Below, piece by piece: positions 30,294-39,618 of a stretch of 64,000 bases of DNA. Every line of letters begins with the position of its first letter. Position 1 is the stretch's first letter. The position numbers and the translations under genes are program-made. The notes beneath the pieces were generated by a model. The model was given only the letters and a program-made list of their open reading frames with translations, was not told the origin of the DNA and did not search any database. The stretch comes from Agarophyton chilense (taxonomy: Eukaryota; Rhodophyta; Florideophyceae; Gracilariales; Gracilariaceae), in contig JARGXX010000068.1 of assembly GCA_030374765.1 (NCBI GenBank), forward strand, positions 310,001 to 374,000, written 5' to 3'.

Positions 30294-33200
30294 GGCGTCC
30301 CCAACAGTGAGGTTGACGACGCCCGAGGCGTCTTCGCCTCGCTCCCCGGTCACAATCCTCACGAGGAAACAGGCCGTCTCAGACGTGGACTCTAAACACT
30401 TTGATGTTCTACGTCGACCGTGGAAACGTGTTCTTAACCGCCGCTTCCCGGATAGAGTCTTAGTAATGGCCAAGCGCAATTACAAGGTGTTTGCCGACCT
30501 TGGCCTTTGTACCCAGTTTATGGTTCGAGTCATTACTGTTTTGGACACAGGTGCTGGCCCGAATTTCATCGTGGAGTCGCTGCTGCCTCCGCCCTTGCGG
30601 TCTCAGATCCGCCTTGGCGTGGCGCCCGACGTCGCGGACGCGAATAACAACCCGTGGTCAACGGTTGGAACCGTCGCTCTCGTCGCTCGCTTGGGCTCCT
30701 TCGTGGTGAAACTCGACTTTATTGTATGCCGGAAATTGGCTGCCCCCATCATCTTGGGATGTGACTTCTGTGACAGATTCGTTGACGCCATAAGGCCCCG
30801 CTTAAAGCGTGTTGAGATGGAAGACGGCTCGTCGGTCCCGATTGTCCGTCGTCCGCTGCGGCGTGCCTTTAAGAGGCACGTACCGCTTCCTGCCGCGCAG
30901 GAACCTCCACCCGCTTCTCGGGAGTCTACCAAGCTCCGAGTGGCTGCGTCTGTCCGAATCCCGCCAGAGTCCCAAGTATGGGTGCGTGTCACTTCCCGTC
31001 AACACGGTTTACGAGTCATTCAGCCTCTCTCATCTCTGTACTATGGAGATCAACTCGCCGTGGCGAATGGAGTCGCGCAGATTGTCCCAGAGAAGCCGTT
31101 CACCGTGCTCGTTGCCAATCTGGGCTCCACCCCCCAGTCACTGGTGAAAAACCAAGTTATTGGATCGGTAATGCCTCACCCCACCGCGATGGTCCCCACT
31201 AGGCTGACCGCTGCCGAAGTCCTCGGTCTCGTTCACTCTAAGAAGGTGGAGGAAGCTGCCGTCCAATCACCGAATGATTCGGAATCGCAACCTGCCGAAA
31301 CAGAAAAGAAGCCCGTTCCGACGAGTTACGACCGGGTAGACCCCGTGAAATAACTCGAGGAACTCGACCTCGGTCATGTACTGGAGTCACACCGTGAAAG
31401 TCTGCGTGAGATGTTACGGGAGTTTACCACAATGTGGGATGGCTCTCTTGGTGAGATAAATACAACGGAACACCGGATAGATTTAATACCGAACACCCGA
31501 CCGGTGGCTCAACACCCTTATAAGGCAGGCCCCAAGGCTCGAGAAGAGGAACAGTTCCAAGTGGACAAAATGCTCCGAGCTGGAGTGATCGAACCGGCTC
31601 AGTCGACGTGGGCATCCCCAGTGGTACTGGCTCCGAAACCCGATGGTCCTGGCGCTTTTGCATCGACTACCGTCGCTTGAATGATGTTACCGTCAAGGAC
31701 GTGTATCCGATCCCACGAATGGATGAGTACATCGACTCTCTCGGCACTGCTACCGTGTTCACGGCTTTGGACGCCAATTGGGGATATTGGCAGGTTCCCG
31801 TTAGGGAGGAGGACCAAGATAAGACTGCGTTTGTCTGTCACTCGGGACTCTACCGTTTCAAACGAATGCCCTTTGGTCTAACCAATGCTCCCGCTACCTT
31901 TCAGCGTGCTACCGACATTTTGTTGGCCCGCTTCAAGTGGTGTACTTGCCTCGTCTATTTGGACGATATCATTGTATTCTCAGACAATCTGGATGACCAT
32001 CTCACCCATGTCAGGGACATAATGACCACGCTACGTGATGCTGGAATAACCCTCAAACTGAGGAAATGTGAGTTCTTTACCGATACTGTGAAGTATCTCG
32101 GGCACATTATCCGTCCAGGACGTGTAATGATCGAGGAAGCTCGAGTGAGGTCCCTTCGCAAGGCGAAAGAACCCGCTACCCAGACGGAACTGCGCTCCTT
32201 TCTAGGATTGGTCAACGTCTACCGACGGTTTATCCCTAACTTCGCTGACATCGCGGCCCCCTTGAACGCGCTTCTGCGGAAAGGTCAACCACCTAAACTG
32301 GACCCCTTTACGTCCGTCCAGACGGATGCTTTTAACTCCCTTAGGGAGGCTGTCACATCAGCACCGATTCTATCGTTACCGAAACCCGGACTTCCGTTTT
32401 CCGTGGACACGGACTCTAGCGACTACCAGGTATGCTGTGCGCTCTTTCAAACTACTCCCGAAGGAGAACGCAAACCCATTGGGTACTGGTCACGCTCGCT
32501 CAATGTCCACGAGCGGAACTACTCCGTGTCGGAGAAGGAGTGCCTCGCAGTTGTGTGGGCCCTCTCTACACTCCGCCCCTACCTCATTGGTGTGCACTTT
32601 ACCGTTTACACGGATCACTCGTCCCTACGATGGCTCATGACCATCTCGGAACCGTCAGGCCGCTTAATGCGTTGGAGACTCCGCCTCGCGGAATATGACT
32701 TTGAAGTGATCTACAAGAAGGGCACTCAGAACGCGCAAGCGGACGCGCTCTCGCGTTTACCCACGAATGGGGAAGCTCTAGCCGTCGATGACGAGGACAT
32801 ACCTTGCTTCGTCGTAGACGATGGAACACCAGAGGACCCGGATTGGTTACACGATAAATGGAACGAAGGCCCAGAATCGGATGATGATATTGACGCATTG
32901 CTCGTCTCGGACGACTCAGAGAAACCCCCGCCGGGTAATTTTGTGCCGATACCCCGGGAGGAGATGGTCAAAGAACAGCAGGGTGACCCCTTCTGTACGA
33001 AGATTCGCGCCTGGCTTAATGGCGGTGCACAACTCCCTTTCGAGGTGAACGATCTTGGATACCTCGTCAGGACGGTTCAGTCATCCCCACAAATCGTGGT
33101 GCGGCATACTCTGCAGTCTAGAGTTTTGCATCTATCACACTATGCGAAACTTGGTGGACACGCCGGTGGACGGAAGCTCTACCTCACTTTGCGAAGGAAT

Positions 33201-34334
33201 TTCTACTGCCCCGCCATGTCGGTGGATTGCTACGCAACGGTGCTGTTTTGTACCGAATGTGCTAAGAATCGGGTGAAACTTCGCAAGTACTCAACGAAGT
33301 TGAAACTATTCCCGGCACGGGCTCCTCTCGAGTTTGTCGCCATTGACATTCTCGGTAAGCTCCTCACCACACGACGTGGACATAAGTTTTTACTCGTTAT
33401 CACGGATCGTTTTTCAAAACTGGTTCGGACCGTACCTCTACGGAAGATATCCGCTTTAACGGTTGCACAAGCATTTGTAACCCATTGGGTATTCGTCTAC
33501 AGCCCGCCGGTTAATCTTCTATCCGATAACGGAAAACAGTTCGCATCGCGATTCTTCGAGGACGTGTGCAGAATTTTTGACATCAAGAACCTGTTCACAA
33601 CGACCTATCACCCCCAGTGTAATGGGCAAGTGGAGCGGTTTAACCGAACGCTATAAGCGTCTCTCCGTTCTTACGTTGCCGATCACCCAAAGACATGGGA
33701 TTTACATACCGACGCCTTGACGTTCGCGTACAATACGCAGGTACACCGTACTACGGGCTTAACTCCATTTGAATTGGTCTTATCCCGCCCTCCACCCGCT
33801 GTCGCGTTAGAACCCCAGCCCACGCTGGATGCGTTCCCTTCCGTGAAGGATTATCGCCACAAGTTGAAAGAGTGGCTTACGAAGCTGATCCCGGTTGCCC
33901 GAAGCTCGATGGCTCGTGCCCAAGCCGCTTACAAGCGTGATTTCGACTCTCGCGTACGCGGTAAGGCCCCGCCAATCAAAGCCGGTGACTTCGTCTTCGT
34001 CCGTAAGGAGTACTGGAACCCTGAAAAGGAAAAGAAGCACAAGCTTTCTTCCGTCGCGGACGGTCCTTACAAGGTCATTTCGGTGAAAGACGACACCATC
34101 GTGGTGGAAATTGTCGACGCTCACGAGCGGATCTCCCGCGACCGCGTCGTACTCGCCCCGCCACCGACGTTGGAAGTAACCGAAATGGGTCAACAATCCC
34201 TCTCTGAGGATGATGGTGCTCAGCACACAACAGTGGCTCAGCCCACTACCGTGGTTTCCAGGCATCGGTTGTTAAAGCCCAGGTGGGATAACACCCACCT
34301 CGGTGGAAGAGAAAAGAGAAGTAGGTTTGCTTGA
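30266..34334 (+). pseudogene. pol: Element 2 pol, broken and without chromodomain
   Basis: Protease (VLDTGAGPNFI near 30540), a linker with ILGCDFCDRFVDAI, RT with YLDD at 31956-31967, RNase H (TDHSSLRWLM near 32610), the integrase zinc region (FCTEC near 33250), and an integrase core with LLSDN (near 33515) and HPQCNGQVERFN (near 33610). Breaks are TAA at 31351-31353, a one-base deletion near 31648 and TAA at 33654-33656. After RISRDRVVLAP the long linker and chromodomain of elements 1 and 4 are missing. Only the terminal AQVG-stop survives, out of frame, at 34277-34291, so a deletion of roughly 1 kb or more removed the targeting domain. Confidence 0.9.
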
Positions 34335-34470
34335 GAACAGGCTAGTGAAGGAAGGTTTTGGGTTACACCAGTCACTTGGTTTTTATTCGAAGCTATCGAT
34401 GGAATACCGAGCACTCGGGATACTACTCCAAGTCACAAGGGAAAACTCCCCATCGGGATCGCGTGCCCCG

Positions 34471-36408
34471 TCACGGGTTCAACTCACCGCCCCTGGGTTG
34501 GTTACCTCCCTGGAGGCGGGTGATCAAGGCCTCGCGCATCGCGGCAACATCGCCACTCGCTGCGTTGGTCCCCAGCCCTACCTGTCGCAGGAACTGGGAT
34601 ACCACGGCCGCTTGACCCACCGGAGCGGAGCTCGCATCGCCTGGGGCGGACGCCCCACCTCTTGGGAGATTCACCGGTGGAACCGGAGGTGGTCCAGCTA
34701 CCGCGTACTCCGACCCAGCCCCCGCGGGGTTATCCAAATCCACGTAAGGCGTGGCTGGCGTCCCCGCGTTATAGGGACGTTCCGCGTCGGATCCCTCGAC
34801 CTCCGCCTCGGCGTACGCTTCCCCGTCGTCGGGTTCGTTGTCCACCATTGGATCGTAGCCGTCGTAGACGTGGTAATATTCATCCGCGTCCGCGAAACCG
34901 ATCGGATGCCCCTCGGGGATATGGCGTGGTGCAAACCGGAGTTCGTTCGCTTCCTCCGCGGAGATTTCGTGCCCTTCCCAAGGGTCAAAGTATACGAAAT
35001 CACCTTCCAAGGGAGTACGCCTTCCTGGTGACAGGTCCTGACCCCGGCTACCCACGGTGCGCCCGCTTTGTTCAATCGGAACGGTGGTCCAGTCCAACTG
35101 GTCGATGTAATCGAGAAGACCCGCCACTTCTTCGGCGTTGGTTACTCCACCGAATGGGATGCTCAGGTCCAGGCTGCGAATCGCGGACCTCAACCGGAAC
35201 GGGAGGAACCACAGTCTGTACTGGTCATTCACCTCCCAGAGGATGAAAACCGCCGCACGGACTGCCCATTCGGTAATCACCACCGACCACAGTCCGGACT
35301 CGGGATCCTCGATGAGGTACGAACCGTAATACGTGATGACTGGTGGCAGCTCGATGTAACAGCCCAGGCAGGCCTCGAGGTTCGACCACCACAGTGGAAT
35401 GAGGACATAGCGACCCCGTCCGTCGGCCACGCGAAGGCGTTCGATCTCCACGTTCTCATACGGGACCAAATACCCGAATCGGGATCGTGCTCGACGCTCG
35501 AAGCGGATCAGGGCGAGGAAGTTGGCCCGCGCAAGTCGACGCATGTAGCGGAATTCTGCCCGGATAATCGGTCGCGTCCAGCACATGGCCTGCTGCCGTG
35601 CTATCGGGATGCCCCTTCACGAGATTGTTTCCAAACCCGCCAGGCAGTCGACGTAACCAATCTCACCTTGAGTGCAGTAAAGCCGAATGTCGGTGCCGAG
35701 ACCATCGGGGATGGGATATTCGAAAGGAGCCCGGCGAAGCCGTTGATGGCCAAGAAGGACGAAGGCCGCATGAGCGGATGCCGAAGTTTCACTACCCCAG
35801 TGCGCCACAGCGTGGACCGGAACCGCTACGCGGCGTCGCCAATCCAACGAAGTTGTCGCCACGGCCGGAATATCGCCCGGAAGCATCCCTTTTCCATCGG
35901 TGTACATCGCTATGAGCGCTTCGTTTAACACTGCAATCTGGTGGAACCACGGCGCAAGCCGGAGAACGGACGCATGATGCCCAGGATGGCGCCAGACAAG
36001 CATGTCGTATGGCAGCCACCCTCTCGGGGGGAACATTCCGTACGTAGCAGCTGCCGCGTTTGCGATAGGAATCTGCGGCGCAGCCGATGACGCGCCTCGC
36101 GGAAGCGGAGCGGACCGGAGGCCGGAGAAGTACCCCACAGGGAGACGGTTGGGTTGATTGTTTTGGTTGCTCATCGGTGAGCGAAGAGGCCGGATGACCG
36201 GAAGAGGAGACCGGCGAAGCGGAAGACGATGCCGAGGAATCGGGGAACTGGCACGCAAAAATGCGGATTCGGTAGAGATGGAACGTTGAGAACGGTTGTT
36301 GCCAGGAGACTGGAGTTTTGCCGCACTGCGTTTGTTGGCATCGGATGAAGTGGATCCCAGCGAGCTGGTTGCACTCTTATGCATTCGTCTCGGCGCGGCG
36401 CCCACCAT
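34471..36408 (-). pseudogene. Element 2 antisense accessory ORF, one in-frame stop
   Basis: 645 codons on the minus strand, one frame, with an ATG 36 bp inside the 3' LTR edge. The only break is TGA at 35617-35619, where element 1 has TGG (Trp). It contains APWFHQIAV, RSRFGYLVPYENVEIERL, VLIPLWWSNLEACLGCYIEL, LWSVVITEW, GGVTNAEEV, a DFVYFDPWE block, IPEGHPIGF and a C-terminal AAVVSQFLRQVGL stretch. The region after GHPIGF is acidic and low complexity. This is the best preserved copy for studying the family. Function is unknown. The convergent gap to pol is about 137 bp. Confidence 0.8.
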
Positions 36409-36429
36409 CGCGGATGTCGTACTCGCGCC

Positions 36430-36443
36430 TCAGGAGGGGGATA
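36430..36443 (+). promoter_or_regulatory. Element 2 polypurine tract
   Basis: AGGAGGGGGATA directly precedes the 3' LTR TGAAG, matching elements 1 and 4. Confidence 0.85.
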
Positions 36444-37365
36444 TGAAGTGCAACCCTCGTGAGGGCCATTTACCAGGACTTGGTTGTTTTTCCGCCTCGG
36501 GCGATACTTGTGAGATCTATGAGTAATACCGCTACTAGCGGGCTGGCGTAGCCAGATATATACGCGTTGTACGCGAAGTGCACCGGCGGACGTGCGCCGT
36601 GGCCCCGATTCGGGTGTGACTTACCCACGTGTACCACGGGTGGCCCAGGACAGGTTGGCACAGCAGAGCTGGATATTTCTCTATTTATTTAGCTTTATTA
36701 CAATAGATTAGGGAGCTCCTTAGAGTATTCTACACTATATAGTGCCAGGGCGATCTCGCCCTGACACTCAGTAAACCTCCCCAACCAGGGTTCTTGGCTC
36801 TAAGTCTTTTTCCGCTTTCGCGAGTCTTCCACACTCTACGGAGGTGAAGCCGCGTTACTAACGGTAGACTTATCCACCTTGCGTCAACAGGAGACTCACC
36901 GCTTCTAGCGTGTATATTGTTCATACCACTGCCGTGTTCTCGCCCCAGTATTGGGTTTGCTACATATTTCTTTTGGCTCTCGTGGCCCATGCCCCCGATC
37001 GCCTCCACTGGGTGGTCCCCCCTTTATCGCTTACCCACTCTCGTGGTAGCTCCCCCTTTTGCTTTGTGGTTGGTTGTTCGTGCCGCTCCCACGTTCGTCG
37101 CGCGCCGGCTTACCGTATTTACCGCCACTCCCGTGGGTACACTACTCGATCTCGAGACTTGCCCACTCCCGTGGAATACAGCTCATATCCGGTCTGCTCC
37201 CTTCTAGCATCCCGCACTCTCCCCGCTTGGCGTGCCGGTGAACTTCGGCCTTACACCCCGACTTAGTCGTGTTCACTCCGGAGAGGCTCCGTCGCCGTGC
37301 TACCCTCCTTGGAGGAAGACTCGGACATCTTCGTGTGTTTCCGCCGCCCTTAGCGTTGCACTACA
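36444..37365 (+). repeat. Element 2 3' LTR
   Basis: 922 bp, starts TGAAGTGCAACC and ends CTACA. About 18 differences from the 5' LTR were counted by eye. Confidence 0.95.
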
Positions 37366-37370
37366 GTTTA
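37366..37370. repeat. Target-site duplication of element 2 (right), GTTTA
   Basis: Exact copy of 27053-27057. Confidence 0.9.
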
Positions 37371-37524
37371 AGAACGCATTTACGTCCACTTGAACAGCAG
37401 ACAGAATAAGTTGACATCTGCTAAAGGGATTGTTTCGTCAGATACCATAATATATCTAGCAAGTGAATAACGCGGATTGAATTAGTAGTGGGCCTAGGGT
37501 AATTTGAACTTTTGCTTTATACTT
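37371..37524. other. Short spacer between element 2 and the transposase remnant
   Basis: AT-rich, no gene. The 12-mer TTAAGAACGCAT occurs at 37368-37379 and again at 37548-37559 inside the transposase end. Its meaning is unclear. Confidence 0.5.
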
Positions 37525-38339
37525 TTAAAAAATGCCTCTAAAAAGCCTTAAGAACGCATGTTGACACACGAACGTCAATGCTGTTGACTGAATGTTGCTC
37601 GAAATGTGATGAATGTCACGCAGATGATCTATAAAACACTCCCGACCGGTTCCACTATGACATATATAAACGTCCATATCATCGTACATTTTGCATTCTG
37701 AACAAAAAAAATTGGATTTGTAAGTGGTCTTGCAGACTTTGCATCGTCCTTGAAATGTTTGAGACGTCAAAGAACCATATAATTTCCTTCTTTTTCGATT
37801 GGTCTCCATTAAATAAATGCCGGTTCCAGCCATAAATGGGTTTTCTATTTCATCTTCCTCCTTACATTTTCTTTTCATTGTTCGAATAGCATCCCAGTTG
37901 TTATCTATTAATCCATCTGCGAGATTACAATAGAAATTATGCGGTGTAAGATTCAATGTGTTTCCGTATGCACTCTTGTAAAGATTTCAAGCATTAATGA
38001 CGCGCATTGCCAGCAAGGAAGTATTCACTCTGAAAGACCATTCTTTCACTTCAAACTTCTTTTCCATATTCAGATCATCTTGACGTGACCTATTGTGCCT
38101 ATCAATTCTTGAATAAAAATAGTAGTACTCCACACAAACTTCTGGAATAGCAATGGAAAGCGGAGTTTTCTTTGTTATTCCATCAGTTGTCCTCCATCTT
38201 TCACGAGAAATGGGAGTTCCTGGTTGGGTACTGCTACAAGTGCTGATGAAATATCTCCTCTCACGGTCCACTCGGAGCACAGACATTAATTTTTAATTCA
38301 ATTCAGGCAGTTTGGCGACCTTTGACACGTGCAGGCCTG
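37525..38339 (-). pseudogene. piggyBac-like transposase, C-terminal half
   Basis: The minus-strand frame has the family block DRHNRSRQDDLNMEKKFEVK (near 38060-38105) followed by WSFRVNTSLLAMRVINA. After a TGA at 37987-37989, in a place where the family has Trp, it continues with NLYKSAYG and LADGLIDN. The end carries a cysteine-rich cross-brace-like module (CKVCKTTYKSNFFCSEC and a later C...H pattern), as at the C-terminus of piggyBac transposases. A TAA also lies near 38291. The N-terminal half is at 61003 to about 62270. Element 3 (target duplication AGGCC) separates the two. Confidence 0.8.
38335..38339. repeat. Target-site duplication of element 3 (left), AGGCC
   Basis: Repeated exactly at 61003-61007, beyond the far end of the interrupted 3' LTR. 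Confidence 0.95.
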
Positions 38340-39514
38340 TGACGCAACGCGCGGGGCCCTTATTTAGGACAAGTAGCCATCCTCCTCCAACCTCCTTACA
38401 CTAAGCAGTGACGACGCTGTAATAGCTAGCATACTGCCAGGATGAAATACCGTGCATGGCGCTAGGTGTCATACGTGTGGCAATGGCCGGCAGCTAGTTC
38501 GTGTGGTTGGCACCATACAGTACTCTGCACTGTATGCCTTGCAATTTTTAATTGTATTTATTAGTTGTATTCTATCGTAATGGCTAACTGCTAAGCGGCC
38601 GGCGGTACTTGAGCGCCGGTTGGCCGGGAGCTATACCGAAGTAAAGTCCTCCAGCGGGGGCCCTCCGAACTACTAGTTCGTGTCTTGAGACTATAGGGTT
38701 ATCAGACCTTCGTTCCAAGTCGGCGCCGACAAGACAGGCAGCAGTCTGATCAACTGCTGCAGAGGTACCTCTCGCGTTTTAGCCTATCGAGTATTCCCCG
38801 TCCAGTCCTTGCCCTCACGGCCATCGGTCGCCGCGTGGCGCATTGCACTTTCGCTCGGTCTATTGGACCGCTGGCAGTTCTACTGCCCGAGCAGATTGTA
38901 GACCCGTATCCGTTGGATACCAAGGTGTGGATCGGGAGCCTCGGATAAGTGAGTATCACTTCCACGTGCAGCTGGTAAATCCAGGCAGCGGCATTCATCT
39001 GGGCGCTGGTTCAATCCCAGGGCTTGCCCTGCTTTGCTATCGTCACCCGTTGGGTGTGAGTGATTACCACTTTGTGGCGCCAGTCGGCATAGCTAAGCAG
39101 ATGCTCACGTCTGAGCGCTGGTACAATCTCAGGGCTTGCCCTGCTTTGCTATCGCCACCCGTTGGGTGAAGTGGTTGGTGCGCCGTTGCCGACGTTACGG
39201 TCTTGGCGCTCGTCCGGGCTCTGGTACAATCCCGGGGCTTGCCCCGGCTACTCGTCATACGCGGCGTATATCCAGGCCGATCACTTCGGTTCGTGTCGGA
39301 TCGACACCACTCCGAGCACGTCTTCCGGACGCCAAGAGCTCCTATGGAACGATAGGAGTCTGTGCCTAGTAGACACTCCTCGCCTGTGAGACGACGTCTC
39401 TCTTGAGTCGTTGCGGACTCTACGGCCAGATAGCCGACCCCGGCTTTCCAGGCTCTGCCTGTGTGTAGCTCTCGCCGCACGCGGCTGGTCTCCCGAGTAG
39501 CGCATTGCGTTACA
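38340..39514 (+). repeat. Element 3 5' LTR
   Basis: 1175 bp, TGACGCAACGCG to GCGTTACA. It contains three related hairpin blocks (39004-39247). Near its end it also has a second copy of the PBS-like string TGGTCTCCCGAGTAG (39486-39500). Confidence 0.95.
39004..39247 (+). repeat. Three diverged hairpin repeats inside the element 3 LTR
   Basis: Blocks at 39004-39054, 39115-39166 and 39217-39247 share a CTGGTNCAATCYC start, then CAGGGC-TT-GCCCTG (CGGGGC-TT-GCCCCG in the third). The first two continue with TTTGCTATCG and CACCC-GTT-GGGTG. Pairing is kept despite sequence change. The interrupted 3' LTR has the same blocks at about 60494-60727. Confidence 0.75.
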
Positions 39515-39518
39515 TTTC

Positions 39519-39536
39519 TGGTCTCCCGACTTAGAA
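39519..39536 (+). promoter_or_regulatory. Element 3 primer binding site (tRNA-Tyr type)
   Basis: TGGTCTCCCGACTTAGAA, four bases after the LTR, the same site as in the other three elements although the rest of the element is divergent. Confidence 0.8.
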
Positions 39537-39618
39537 ACACAAGAGACTACGCAGTCTCACTTCTTCAAATTCAAGGAGATACTCGTCTTTTTGCCCAGGT
39601 CGTCACCCGGACCCAGTC

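Larger units (their letters stand above)
27058..37365 (+). mobile_element. Element 2: complete Ty3/gypsy LTR retrotransposon lacking its chromodomain
   Basis: 10.3 kb with 922-bp LTRs and target duplication GTTTA. Order on the plus strand is LTR, PBS, gag, pol, antisense ORF (minus), PPT, LTR. About 18 LTR differences were counted by eye (around 98% identity). Gag is intact. Pol has two stops, one frameshift and a 3' deletion. The antisense ORF has a single stop. It lies about 160 bp beyond the end of a piggyBac-like transposase gene. It is closely related to elements 1 and 4. Confidence 0.95.
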
